Shown here: piece by piece, positions 1 to 11,367 of the stretch
How positions within the stretch are numbered: the first letter of the stretch is position 1
Layout of the letters: each line of letters opens with the position of its first letter
Source of the DNA: Morchella semilibera
Lineage: Eukaryota; Ascomycota; Pezizomycetes; Pezizales; Morchellaceae
Reading direction: 5' to 3'
Assembly (NCBI GenBank): GCA_009192285.1
Contig: CM018604.1
Coordinates: 4,931,746-4,995,745 of the forward strand
DNA length: 64,000 nt
Made by a program: the position numbers and the translations under genes
The notes under the pieces: model-generated
What the model was told of the DNA's origin: nothing
Databases searched by the model: none
Seen by the model: only the letters and a program-made list of their open reading frames with translations

Positions 1-508
1 ACTGTTAAGGTAATATTAAGCGAGCGGGGGTGTGCTGAAGAGGAGGTGTCTTCATTAAATTCTAGGAGGTTCGATGGCGTTATGGATTTGTAATGTAAAT
101 AGTAGAGATGGTGGGGAGGAATACGAGGTGTGGTTGCGATGGATTTTTACGGGTTTCTATGGGTTGACGTATGAATTATAGTGGACTGATGAAGGAGGGG
201 TCTTAAATAGCGGGGATGGATGTTTTCTCTTAGTTCTTTCTTTCTTTTCTGTCTGTCTCATCTACCTGTCCTCTCAGTACATAGGAATATACTCCTATTC
301 TGAAACCATAGTAGTTCCTCACCTCCAAGATCTATTCCTCTTACGAGGAAGACTCATAGTATCTCTCATTGTTCTCGTTGAGGCCCATCTGGTCCTCACC
401 CCTCCTGCCTTGTGCCCTTGTGCCTTTGCCCTTGCCTTTGCCTTCGCCAGTGCTTGTACTTGTGCCTGCCCGGTATTGTTCTTATCTTCGTCGGTCTCCT
501 TATCGTTT
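1..508 (+). repeat. Solo LTR, family A, interrupted by element 1
   Basis: Family A LTR in coding orientation, entering from outside the window. It stops at 508 with CGTTT, where chromovirus element 1 begins, resumes at 8409-8465, is broken again by a solo LTR-B (8466-8969), and ends at 8975-8988 with CTCTGTCACA. It contains the GCCTTTG-type hexamer tract and the closing block TCATCATTGTCATCTTCTAC found in every copy. Open frames here are by-products of the hexamer tract and are not genes. Confidence 0.85.
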
Positions 509-1963
509 TATCACGGAACAAGGCGGGTATTAGGGTGTCGCACCGGACTACCAGAGTAGTACTGTAAAGAGCTCAGAGTCCGAAACGCTAACTGCAAAGG
601 CAGAAAGGAACGGGGTCACTTCAGTCTGAACGTAACTAGAATCTCCGCGGTCCGATACTAGTCCGGTGAGTATAGAAAGTTCTTTAGATTGGGGTAATGC
701 TAACACGAAGATTGGTTCAGGTAGATATTTTCAAGAATCACTAAGAGCGTATAGAATAGAGGTAATAGATTTATATTGTTGAGACTCTTTCTTCGTCGAT
801 GATGATTTCAACAAAGTCGGAGAATGACACTGTATTTATATCCCGCGCAAATGTCACGCGGACTAAGAACTATCATTACAACAATATGTGGGAAACCCAG
901 AAGACCCTGATAATCGCCAAGAAAACCAAACACCAACGCCAACGTTCACAACGCCTTTTAAAATCCCTCATGTTACATTGCGCTACTGCATGCATTCAGT
1001 TTTTCATCAGCGGGGAAGTGCCGGAGTCAGCCTACCTGATAACTCCTTGGTACCGGGCCTCGACTTCACTCGTCAACTCTTTCCCTGCATCGTTATCTAT
1101 CACTAAGGAGCATGGCTCAACATTAGGACTGTCAACGATTAGGTACCGGAGGTGTCGGGTAGTCTTACCTTTCCCTGAGAAGTCACCAGCGCCAGCTTTC
1201 TCAAAGCCTTCGCCGTTTGATCAGTTTTGGTCCGATTGATCCCAAACTTGAACTGCTGCCCCCTCCTATACCCACCGGTGTCCTGAGCGGCTGTGCCAGC
1301 GCTTTGACGCTCCAGGGGTTACTTTCAGGGTCGAAAACGTGTTTTTAAACTAGTGATTCCGCAACTCCGCAATCTGGCCCATACTGGTACCACTGTACCT
1401 CTCTGGGGCACCAATTGGGAGTTCAGTAGCATAGGGAGGCTTTGCTGGTCTTCCTGTCTCCAAATCCCGTAACAGCGGGGCCGAGAACGAGAGGTGCCAA
1501 GGTACACAACCAAGGCAGGACGAGGTGGGGCGGGTGTGTGTAAGGCTAGGTGAAGTGACAGAGGGGGGTACAGGGTGAGGAACGAAGCGAGACGAAGTGG
1601 GGTACGAGACGAGGTCTATATGTTTCCTCCTACCTTCTGGGGGTAGGAGCAGGAGGACTCAATAGTGGCGCGAGATCCTAAAGCTTTGTATTGACTAAAG
1701 GACAGGAAGGTTGCTTAAAGAAGAAAGGAAAGAAAGAGAAACTCTACAAGCGAGGGAGAGAGCTCCCTATATATAGCCCCAGAATCCCCTTGCTGACTAA
1801 TACCGTAGAAACCCACCGAACTCAAAGGAAATCCTTCCATTAGAAATACATGCGCAACGTTAACTCATAGAATCCTTGCAACAGATACTCATAGAACACC
1901 ATAGAAAACCCCTGACTAATCCTTCTTCCCGCAACATCACTAAGTACGCTCCACGCCATGATA
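509..1963 (-). repeat. 3' LTR-B of element 1, split by LTR-E
   Basis: Pieces 509-527 and 1480-1963 add up to about 503 bp and match the 5' LTR at 7895-8403, sharing for example GTGTGTGTAAGGCTAGG. The 947-bp insertion at 528-1474 duplicates GCGGG. Confidence 0.88.
528..1474 (+). repeat. Solo LTR, family E, 947 bp
   Basis: Ends TATTAGGG...CCGTAACA, flanked by the direct duplication GCGGG (523-527 and 1475-1479). It lies inside the 3' LTR of element 1. A second copy is at 23960-24741. This copy is 165 bp longer, mainly because of a block around 1195-1350 that the other lacks. No internal coding region is present, so I read it as a solo LTR of a retrotransposon not otherwise present here. Confidence 0.8.
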
Positions 1964-2051
1964 GATATTAGGCCCCCCTCTGAGGCCTAAGTCCTCTTAG
2001 GCTTGCGTAGATCTTGTTCATGAAAATCCTTGATCAACTCAGGGGAATTAT

Positions 2052-5000
2052 CTAGGTCTCCGTAGGGTTGCCATGATGGCTCGTCATAAGCGGTATACCG
2101 AACAAGATACTCAAGTCTTCCGCGTCGCTTCCGAGAATCCAAAATAGTATCAACTTCCTACTCCTGTCCTCCCTCGATCTCAACTGGCAGTGGAGGCAGT
2201 AGTACTTGTTCCGGAACTGGACGCTTGGTGGCGGGCGAGAGTAGCGAAACATAGAACACTGGATGCACCTTCATCGACGGGGGTAGTATAAGTTTGTAGG
2301 CATAGGGACTAACAATTCTTGAAATTGGGTAAGGTCCGACTTGTTTCCAGTCCAGCTTCAAGTTTTTCGAAGGTCTTTTGGTAAGTAGGTTCCTAGTTGA
2401 TAACCATATCTTGTCTCCAATAGGATAGCGTGGTGCGGGAATTCAGCCGACTCGGAAATTAGCTGATTCCTCCTGAATCCGTTGAGCTCTGAACATCTCC
2501 GCTCGAAGGAAATCAAATACTTCTCACATATCTCTTGCAATAGTGTTGGCTTGATCCTCGTTGGTGGTAATACCGTGCCGTAACGGGCCAAAATTCATTC
2601 GAGGGTAACGTCCATAGTTAACTTCGAAGGGTGAGAGCTCGGTTGACTCGGAAACATGATTATTCGTAGCAAACTCGGCCATGTGAAGATAAATAGCCTA
2701 GTTGTCCTGCTGATAATCCACATAGCTTCGAAGATACTGTTCCATAATAGTATTAATTATCTCAGTCTGTCCGTCAGTTTGAGGGTGAAAAGCAGTAGAG
2801 TAGTGAGGAAATATCTCAAGGCGTTCGCACAGGGATTTCCAAAAGTCAGATATAAATTGAGTACCGCGATCTGAAACTATTTGTTCTGGGAGGCTGTGTA
2901 GTTTCCAAACGTTTTCCAAGTACATTCGAGCAACGTCCCTAGCCCCGGATTCTTCGATACATGGGATAAAGTGTCTAATTTTAGTAAGACGGTCGACTGC
3001 AATAAGTATTGCATTATATCCATTACTAAGCAGTAGGCTAGTAACGAAATCCATCGATAAGTCGGTCCATGGTGCTTTGGGAACTGAGGGAGGACGAAGG
3101 ACTCCTTGAGGGGCATTACGGTTCGCTTTGCTTCTTCGGCATGTATGACAATTCATAACATAACAGTTGGTATACTTTCGCATATACGGCCAATAATATT
3201 CGCGACTAAGAAGCTCTAATGTTTTTGCTCCACCGGGGTGTCCTGCTGATGGTTTATCGTGATATTCTCAAAGGAGCCTAAGTTATAACTCATGTTCTGG
3301 TATAAAGAGTTTGCGCCGATATAGAAGAAGTCGGTCTTCATTTTCTGTACATTCAGCTAGGGAAATCTGTTTTGATTGTTTTGTGCCATCCTTCAGCATC
3401 GCAAGTACATTATTTGGGAAACTATCTTCTTGGTAAGCTTTTAAAAATAACTCTTGGACAGTAGGCGTTCCTTCAGCGGGTTCATTTGCCGAAGAACCCA
3501 CCAACAAACTTAGCTTAGTATCCAAATTTTTTCTTTTTAACACGGTCTGATACTGATATTCGAGGTGTCCATCCCTCTCTTTAGGGAGATCCCCTGATTG
3601 TCTTGTCGATGTGTCTGGTTTTCCTCCTTGTTTCCCTGGACGGAACTGTATAACAAAATCAAAGCGAGATAAGAATTCTGACCAACGGATTTGACGACAG
3701 TTTAGCAACTTGGTTGACATAAAATTTTCAAGGTGCCTGTGATCTGTCAGGACCTTGATTGAATAGGAAGCAGTTTCCAAGAAATAACGCTATTCTTCAA
3801 ATCCTCAGATAATCGCTAACAATTCCTTATCATATATCTCGTGGTTGCATTCTGCCGGTGTATGTTTCTTAGAGAAGAAGGCGACTGGATATAGTATTCC
3901 TTCGTTATCACGTTGAGACATAATCGCGGCAGAAACGTAATCGGAGGCATCCGTTTCCACAATAATTTCCTGGTCGGGGTCGAAGTGTCTGGAGATTGGG
4001 GTGGTAGTGAATGCAGTCCTAAGATATTGGAATGCTCTCTCGGTCTTTTCTGTCCATTTGAAAACCACTCCTGTCTTTGTTAGGGGGTTAAAGAAGATAC
4101 CACTTTTGAATAAGCATAAATAAAACGCCGATAGAAATTTGCAAAGCCTAACAATTTTTGCAAATCCTTCAAGCAGGTAGGTGTATCCCAATTCCTAATA
4201 GTGGCAACTTTTGTTTCGTCCATTTTAATTCCTTCTGGTGTAAGCACGAAGCCCAGGTACATGGTTTCCTTAACATGCCATTCGCATTTCTCCGGCTTGA
4301 GTTGGACATTATTCTGATCGAGAATTTATAAAACTTTATCAACATGAATTCTATGTTCTTCAAGGGTGGCAGAGTATATGAGGATATCGTCCAAATATGC
4401 CGTGGCAAGGTGGTCCAAATAGGGGCGCAATATGTCATTTACCCAATGTTGGAAGGCGGCAGGTGTATTGGTCAGACCAAAAGGCATCACTGTATATTCG
4501 AAATGTCCGTAACGGGTCCGGAACGCTGTCTTCCATTCGTCTCCTTCCCGAATTCTCAATTGGTGATATCCGTTACGTAGGTCCAACTTAGTAAAATACT
4601 TCACCGGGGAAAGGCCCATAAAGATTTCGGGGCTTAGTGTTAATGGGTGGCGATTCTTAACCGTTACTCCATTCAGTTTCCAGTAGTCCACCTATAAACG
4701 AAGGGAGCCATCGGCCTTTTTAACAAACAAATAAGTCCCTTCGATAGGTACTCCGCGAGATAATCCCTTAGGGCTTGTAACTCCAGCCGGGTCATGCCAT
4801 ATATGGGTCCAAAAGGTACCGTCTTCCTGTCTTGGATATCAATTGCCAAATCGTATTCAGGTCTATATGGAGGTAAATCAGGGACATCAGACTCATTAAG
4901 AAGATGAGAGAAGGTATGATGTTTTTTAGGTATAAAGGCACGGGGGTCCTTTGATGATTTTGCTAATAAGTCATTGAGGACCTTGAGGGTGGTCGAATAT

Positions 5001-5560
5001 ATCTGCATTCCTTTCCTTTTCTTATTGACTAACCGATGGAAGGCATAAGCTGTCATAGCCGCAATATTAATGATTGGTTTGGAGGGTAATTCAGTCGAAA
5101 TTTCCTTAATAATGACCTTGGTACGAGTGGAGGAACAGTTGTTAATACAACTGGGTGAGTCAAAGTATATTTCGTTTTTGGCAGGGAGTGTAACGGTTGC
5201 ATATCGACGTATCCATGGAAGGCCCATAACTATAGGGTAGTGTCCGAGTTGAGTAACAAAGAAAGGGGCGTCCTCCTTGTGGCCATTAATATCGAGACTA
5301 AGATTAATCTTCTAGGTGACCTTTCCTGATTCGATGGGTCTACCGTCCATTACATCGATGTGGCGAAGAACTTGTAGGGGGATTGTAGTGAGGTTATGGT
5401 GGCATACGAAGTCTTAGTCTATAAGAGCATATCCTGAAGCGCTAGTATCAATGAGGGCATATGATGGAATAAAAGAATTTTTATTTTGAGAAATTGAACA
5501 CGTTACAACTAACTGATTCCCATCCATATCCTTTTCCGAAACCGAAAACCCAGAAAGCGA
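2052..5560 (-). pseudogene. pol of element 1: protease, RT, RNase H, integrase, chromodomain
   Basis: Read on the minus strand from 5560 down. The protease region has DTSAS where DTGAS is usual. Reverse transcriptase (about 4326-5227) keeps the YLDD catalytic box in YLDDILIYS and [11 protein letters not shown]. RNase H (about 3805-4090) has ETDASDY. Integrase (2698-3183 and upstream) has the zinc-binding pair CHTC, then MDFVT, SDRGTQF and TDGQTE, which carry the D, D and E residues. The C-terminal chromodomain (about 2060-2170) has LEYLVRYTAYDEPSWQP. The frame is broken in at least six places. In life this polyprotein makes and integrates the cDNA, and the chromodomain steers insertion to particular chromatin. 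Confidence 0.92.
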
Positions 5561-5601
5561 AAGTTTAAACCAATCCTTAAACCGTCCCTGGAGTGAGCCA
5601 A

Positions 5602-7197
5602 TCAGTACAGGGAGAAATCTTTTAACGCCTCATTGCCGGAGGCTTCTTCATTTTCCTCATTCCTAACATCAACACTGGCTCCCCTCATCCTGAGGGCTGG
5701 GTTCCTAGGGGCCGGCGCCTGCGGGCATTCCCTAACAAGGTGTCCACCTTGACTACAATAAAAACATCTATTTTCTATACGGCGGGCCTCTCTCTCCTGA
5801 GGGTCTGGCCGGCCACGACCAAATGACAAATCCATAGGGGCTACGCCTCCGGGGGTATGGGACAGGTGAGCAATGGCAGGTGGATTGGGGCGAGCGGAAG
5901 CTTAGTAACGAGGGGCAGGTGGGGTGGGAGCCTGGTAGTGTGGTGCAAAGGCAGCAGGCGTCTGATAACGGGCCGCGGGTGGACCTGGGGCAACGTAGCG
6001 AGGTACAGGACGAGCTGGGGTGGCAGGAGTCTGGTAGCGAGGGCGATAGCGAGCAGTGAGCATCTGCTGTTTGTTGTCCAAGCATTGGAGAATGGTGGCA
6101 AGCTCATGGATCGTGGTGGGGGTCTCCTTATGAACCATGACTCATCAGCAAGACTTCATTCGTCTCCTGATGTCTCCTGAGCCTCAGGAGACTCAAAAAA
6201 TATCCAGGAGACTCAGGAGACTCTCAAGAGACCTGGAAGACTGTTGGGAGACTCCAGTCACAAGTTGAGTTTACTGATGGAGCTTGGTGAGTTCCTCGCT
6301 CAGGACTTCCATAAGAGCCTCCACATTTGCCGTCTCTCCCATTCCAGCATCAGCAGCATAATGTTGGAACTCGGCAAAATATTCCGAGAAGGGTTGATCA
6401 AGTTGTCTGATCCCTTTGAGGGCGCAACGGGTGGTACCTACCTGATCGCGGTCTCCGAAGGCTGTGTTCAAAATTTTTAAAAAACCTCTCCATGGACGGA
6501 AGGTTGATTCCAGTGGTAGTAATATAGGGCATAAATTGGTCAGCGGCGGGGCCTTGCAAGCGGGAAATGGCATAGGTTAACTGATTTTGTACAGTGGGGT
6601 ACCGGTCGGCATTTCCCAAGAGCTTGAGTTTCAACATGTTTTGGAACTGAGGAAGTCACTTTCGGTTACCTCGGTATTTCTCCGAATCTGGGAGCTTCTC
6701 CGATTCTGACCATTCAGCCCCTGGTTCCTGAGTAAGGGTGAGGCCCTTTAAGAGGCAGTTACAATGACGAGGGAGAGGTGGCGGAATAGAGTCTGCGGCA
6801 GAAGGCGGAGGCGGGAGCGGGAGTGCGATATGGGCGACGAGCGCAGCTTCGGCGCTTTGCGTGGCTTGGTTTACTGCTTGGACTTGGGTTTGGAGGGTGG
6901 TGACCTGACTTTCCAGGACGGTTATCTGTCTTTCCAGATCCTGGTTCTCCCTTCCCAATTCTCAAGCTTCTTTATCCATTCCTTTCGAGCCTCATCTCCA
7001 TCCTCTTGCTCGCCTTGCCATTCTATTATAAGTTGCTTGACGGCTTGTTGAGAACTAAACATGAGGTCATGAATCTTCTTGGCTTCCTCACTGGCATTGT
7101 CGGCGACGGTGGGATGTGCAGCTACAAACATATCAAGATCCCTTTTTAGGATCTCGTAGAGTCCTTCTCCCTCTTCCATAGGGTCTGCGTGTGACAT
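5602..7197 (-). pseudogene. gag of element 1
   Basis: The start at 7197 (MSHADPMEEGEGL) is followed by a glutamate/lysine-rich coiled coil, a proline/alanine stretch, a capsid-like region (LKLLGNADRYPTVQNQL ... FSEYFAEFQHYAAD), a MITE insertion at 6143-6279, and a single CCHC zinc knuckle CFYCSQGGHLVREC near 5730-5775. Frameshifts split it into at least four open pieces. Gag normally forms the nucleoprotein particle that packages the element RNA. Confidence 0.88.
6143..6279 (+). mobile_element. CATCAGCAA MITE, copy 1 (137 bp)
   Basis: Starts CATCAGCAAGACTTCATT and ends GAGTTTACTGATG (one change from the usual TTGCTGATG). It is inserted in the gag pseudogene of element 1. The core holds repeated CAGGAGACT units. 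No clear duplication is left at this copy. Confidence 0.9.
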
Positions 7198-7235
7198 GGT
7201 ACTAGTAACTCGGTAGTGGAGTACCCAAGTGAAAT

Positions 7236-7853
7236 TGTGACGGAGTAACCCGACGCAAAGAAGAAGATGACAATGATGACGCAGAAGGACTCGAGAAGCA
7301 CAGTCTACGCGACGAGGAGGCTGATGAAGACAAAGGCAACATCGGGCAGGCACAAGCACAGGCACCGGCGAAGGCAAAGGCAAGGACAAGGACACAAGAG
7401 CACAGAGCGGGGAAAGTGAGGACCGAATGGACCTCAACGGGAACGATGAGAGGTGCTAGGGTTTTCCTCTTTAGAGGACAGGATCTAGGGTACGTGGAGC
7501 TATGGCTTGAGAATAGGAGTACCGAGATAACAGGAAGACAAAACAGAGAGAAAAGAAAGAAAGAACTAAGGAAAATATCTATCCCCGCTATTTAACACAC
7601 CTCCTCCACTAATCCGCTATGACTCACCTTTCGCTCATAGAATCTCACAGAAACCAATCGCTACCACACCTCGTAATCCTCCCCACCATCTCCGCTATTC
7701 TACATTACCAATCCATCACGCCATCGAACCTCCCAGAACCCAATGACGACAACCTCTACCTTGCACTCCCCACTCTCGCTTAACATTACCCTAACAACCA
7801 CAACTGTGCATTGCCTACCAAACTGTCGGAACAAATGCCAAGATGCCGGGACA
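7236..7853 (-). repeat. Solo LTR, family A, 618 bp
   Basis: TGTGACGG...GGGACA on the plus strand, with a perfect 5-bp duplication GAAAT at 7231-7235 and 7854-7858. It sits between the gag start and the 5' LTR of element 1, so it is younger than that element. Confidence 0.95.
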
Positions 7854-7894
7854 GAAATTTGTTGTGTAGGTTGGCGTTGGAGACGCAATCTTAG

Positions 7895-8403
7895 TATCAC
7901 GGAACAAGGCGAGGCCCAGAACGAGAGGTGTCAAGGTACACAACTGAGGCAGGACGAGGTGAGGCGGGTGTGTGTAAGGCTAGGCGAAGTGACAGAGGGG
8001 GGTACAGGGCGAGGAACGAAGCGAGACGAAGCGTGGTACAAGACGAGGTCTATATGTTTCCTCCTACCTTCTGGGGGTAGGAGCAATAGGACTCAATAGT
8101 GGCGCGAGATCCAAAAGCTTTGTATTGACTAAAGGACAGGAAGGTTGCTTGAAAAAGAAAGGAAAGAAAGAGAAACCCTACAAGTGAGGGAGAGAGCTCT
8201 CCATATACAGCCCCAGAATCCCTTCGCTGACTCATACCGTAGAAACCCATAGAACCTAAAGGAACTTGAAATCCTTCTATTAGAAATACATGTGCAACGT
8301 TAACTCATAGAATCCTTATAACAGAAACTCATAGAACACCATAGAAAACCCCTGACTAATCTTTCTTCCCACAACATCACTAAGTATGCTTCATGCCGTG
8401 ATA
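7895..8403 (-). repeat. 5' LTR-B of element 1
   Basis: 509 bp with ends TATCACGG and CCGTGATA. On the minus strand the sequence just inside reads CTAAGATTGCGTCTCC, where a primer binding site is expected. It does not start with the TGG that pairs with a tRNA CCA end. Confidence 0.9.
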
Positions 8404-8465
8404 CGTTTTGGTTGTGCTTCTCGAGTTCTTCTGCATCATCATTGTCATCTTCTACTTTGCGCCGG

Positions 8466-8969
8466 TATCACGGAGCTAAGCAAGAACAAGGACGAGAGGA
8501 GCCAAGGTACGCAACTGAAACAGGACAAGGTGAGGTGGACGTGAATAGGACTAAGCAAGATAGATGGCAGGGGATACAGGGCAACGGATGAAGCAAGACA
8601 GGGTGGGACCTGAGGCGAGAACTATAGGTTTTCCTCCTACCTTCTAAGGTAGGGGCGAGAGGACTTGAATAGTAACTAGAGATCCTAAAGCTTGCACTGG
8701 CTAAAGGATAAGAAGGTTGTGTGAAGAAGAAAAGAAAGAAAGAGAAAGTCTACAAGCGAGGGAGAGGACTCCCTATATATAGCCCTAAAATCTCTCCGCT
8801 GACTCATACCATAGAAACCCATAGAACCCCAAGGAAATCCCCCTATTACAAATACATACGCGACGTTGACTCTTAAAATCCCTGTAACCGAAACCCATAG
8901 AACATCATAGAAAAACCCTGACTAATCCTTCTCCCCGCAACATCACCAAATATGCTCCACGCCATGATA
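8466..8969 (-). repeat. Solo LTR, family B, 504 bp
   Basis: TATCACGG...CCATGATA with flanks GCCGG (8461-8465) and GCTGA (8970-8974). These match as a 5-bp duplication with two transitions. It is inserted in the final 70 bp of the LTR-A that began before the window. Confidence 0.88.
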
Positions 8970-8988
8970 GCTGAGTTACTCTGTCACA

Positions 8989-9300
8989 AGGTCCATCCGG
9001 TCCTCACTCTCCCTGTCCTGCTCCCTTTTGCCTCTGCCTTTGCCTTTGCCCTTGCCGGTGCCTGTGCCTGCACCTGTCCGGTGTTGTTTCTGTCTTCATC
9101 AGTGTCCTCATCGCGCTGGCTGTGCCTCATCAGTAAGATTTTACAAGTCCCAGGAGATTACAGGGGTCTCAGGAGACTCAGGAGCCTGTCAGGAGACTCA
9201 GGAGACTCCAGTCACAAATGGTAAAGCTTGCTGATGAGTCCTCGAGTCCTTCTGCCTCATCATTGTCATCTTCTACTTTGCGTCGGGTTACTCTGTTACA
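8989..9300 (+). repeat. LTR-A 3' half, with a nested short MITE
   Basis: Begins AGGTCCATCCGG (mid LTR-A) directly after the end of another LTR-A at 8988, and ends CTCTGTTACA. The upstream half is missing. It carries the variant MITE at 9128-9236 and truncates the hAT remnant that follows. Confidence 0.8.
9128..9236 (+). mobile_element. CATCAGCAA MITE, divergent subtype (109 bp)
   Basis: Same terminal CATCAG...CTTGCTGATG and same internal GGAGACTC units, but the subterminal sequences differ: AAGATTTTACAAGTC on the left and CACAAATGGTAAAGC on the right. The only other member of this subtype is at 56648-56736. Confidence 0.75.
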
Positions 9301-9420
9301 TCATTGAAGACAATACGAGCAAGGGCATTTGTTCATTTTTGATGGTCAGATATTGTTTGATCAGGATTATTCGGATCATATGATCGTTGTTCTCTATTAG
9401 TATGGAAATTATGTGCCTTT

Positions 9421-9904
9421 ACTAAATGACCCATTGCATTTTAGTGGTTGAATCCGAATATCTTGCAGCCTTATTACGATCAATGCCTATTTTACCAATA
9501 TTAAATATTAATTATATATTTACAGTTATACAAAATAATTCAACTTACATAAATTACACTTCCAATGATCCCGCATTACCCGATACCGATCCATTTCCTG
9601 ATAAACTGTTCCATGCTTCCAAACCCAACTTGATCTCTCTTTCAAGACTCTGGAAAGAATCGGAGAAGCTATCGAACCTTCTACTGCTTTTCTTTTAATC
9701 TTTCCGATTTTGTGTATCCATCTGAATCTCTCCAGCATATTTCGAAGGGGCTAGGGATTGTGTCATGATGGATTCAGCAATATCACCATTGGCAGATTCA
9801 TAATCATTTGAAACCATCGCACGAGGTTGTAGCTGCCAGTGTGCAAATGAATTTTCTGTGTAGCTTTCCGAATCCTGTAGAGCTGACCAATCCTGGCTTG
9901 CCAT
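9421..9904 (-). pseudogene. hAT transposase N-terminus with BED-type zinc finger, broken
   Basis: Start codon at 9904 (MASQDWSALQDSES). A frameshift near 9700-9730 leads into SSWVWKHG ... YRVMRDHWKCNLC. The tryptophan-rich block and CxxC resemble the BED-type zinc finger found near the start of many hAT transposases. Further frameshifts and stops follow, and the catalytic and dimerisation regions are absent. The first four residues (MASQ) match the gene start at 63925. Confidence 0.65.
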
Positions 9905-10007
9905 TGTTTATAAAAAAATAAGAAATAATTGATGAATAGAGGATGTACGAGTAGATTTCCAATAGGAAGGTACGAGTACTAGTAGATTTTTATAAGAAAG
10001 GTACGAG

Positions 10008-10777
10008 TGTGACGGAGTAACCCGACGCAAAGAAGAAGATGAGAATGATGATACAGAAGGACTCGAGCATAGTCTAGGCGACGAGGGGACTAACGAAGAT
10101 AGAGACAACACCGGGCAGGCACAAGCACAGGCATCGGCAAAGGCAAAGGCAAAGGCAAGGGCACAAAAACGTAGAGGGGGGAAAGTGAGGGCCGGATGGA
10201 CCTCAACGGGAACGATGAGAGGTACGATAGGTTTTCCTCTTGAAGAGGACAGGATCTTGGAGGCGAGGAACTATCGCTTTTAGAAATAGGAGTATATTCC
10301 TATGTATCGAGATAACAGGAAGACGAAACAGAGAGAAAAGAAAGAAAGAATGAAGGAAAACATTTATCTCCACTAGTTAACACTTCCCGCCCAACAATCC
10401 GAAATAACTCATACAGTCGCTCATAGAACCTAATAGAAATCCATCGCTATCACACCTCGTATTCCTCCTCACCACCTCCGTTATTTTCATTACAAATCCA
10501 TCACGCCATCGAACCTCCTAGAACCCTATGACAATACCCTTCTCTCAACACACTCTTTCCTCGCTTCACTCTTCCTCATTGGCTACATCAGCGCTTCGAC
10601 TACATCAGCAAGACTTCATTTGTCTCCTGATGTCCCCTGATCCTCAGGAGACTCAAAAAATATCCTGGAGTCTCAGGAGACTCTCAGGAGACCTGGGAGA
10701 CTATTGGGAGACTCCAGTCACAAGTTGAGTTTGCTGATGTACTAAATCCTCGGGACTGATGTCAAGATACCGGGACA
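10008..10777 (-). repeat. Solo LTR, family A, with nested MITE
   Basis: TGTGACGG...GGGACA with perfect duplication ACGAG (10003-10007 and 10778-10782). Without the MITE at 10603-10739 and its TA it is 631 bp. Confidence 0.95.
10603..10739 (+). mobile_element. CATCAGCAA MITE, copy 2 (137 bp)
   Basis: CATCAGCAAGACTTCATTTG...GAGTTTGCTGATG flanked by TA (10601-10602) and TA (10740-10741). It lies inside the solo LTR-A. Confidence 0.93.
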
Positions 10778-11045
10778 ACGAGTAAGTTCAAGTTGTCACT
10801 TCACGATAGCCAAGTTCAACAAATATTGGGGAAAATTAATAAGCAGTCTATACTATTTGATGACCTTATGCAGTCCATAGTCCTCCTTTATTTTGTTCTG
10901 TCGGCTGGACTGGCTTAGCTGGAAAATTGCAGTCCATGTAGTCCTTATGCAGTCCAAAATACCAAGGTAGTCCGACTTGTACTGGCTTGGCACAGTCCGA
11001 CTACAGTCGACCGCAGTCAGACTGCTCGCCTGGCGATAGTGACCG

Positions 11046-11367
11046 TAGAATTCCTTAAAATGAAGTTCCCCTTAAGGTGAATATAAGACAGTTTATTGAT
11101 GACATCTAGTCTCAGTTCTTCTCTATCAATTCAATAGGTGTTATGTTATAGTCTTAGACAAAGTTGCCAAGCTTGTTAATCAACCTGCTGTGCCTGGTCC
11201 CACCAATTCGCCAACCAATCCGCCCCGCCAAGCTTGAAATGCCTGTACCCGGTCGTATCTTACAGCAAAATTGGAAATCACATGATATAATCTGCCTGAA
11301 ACCTATTAATTCAAATCCTCCGATCCACAGAGGTATAGATACATGTAGACATAATAGCTTGAGAAGG
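11046..11367. other. Upstream region of the GGCT-like gene
   Basis: 322 bp between the hAT end and the gene start. No repeat, no long frame and no convincing motif. It presumably holds the promoter. Confidence 0.5.

Larger units (their letters stand above)
509..8403 (-). mobile_element. Ty3/gypsy chromovirus element 1 (LTR-B), decayed
   Basis: Full-length LTR retrotransposon on the minus strand. LTR-B copies lie at 509-1963 (3' LTR, interrupted) and 7895-8403 (5' LTR). The ends TATCACGG/CCGTGATA are flanked by a perfect 5-bp duplication CGTTT at 504-508 and 8404-8408. The gene order gag, protease, reverse transcriptase, RNase H, integrase, chromodomain is that of a chromovirus. A polypurine tract (AGAGGGGGG on the minus strand, about 1972-1980) abuts the 3' LTR. 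Many stops and frameshifts show that it is dead. It carries later insertions: LTR-E (528-1474), a MITE (6143-6279) and a solo LTR-A (7236-7853). Confidence 0.93.
9301..11045 (-). mobile_element. hAT element remnant (5' part only)
   Basis: On the minus strand the element begins near 11045 with CGGTCACTATCGCCAGG, followed by a 5' subterminal zone rich in CAGTCC/GGACTG words (10868-11035), a leader, and the transposase start at 9904. The same order recurs at 63460-64000, and the CAGTCC zones of both loci align. The 3' half is lost where LTR-A sequence begins at 9300. A solo LTR-A (10008-10777) is inserted between the subterminal zone and the gene. Confidence 0.7.
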
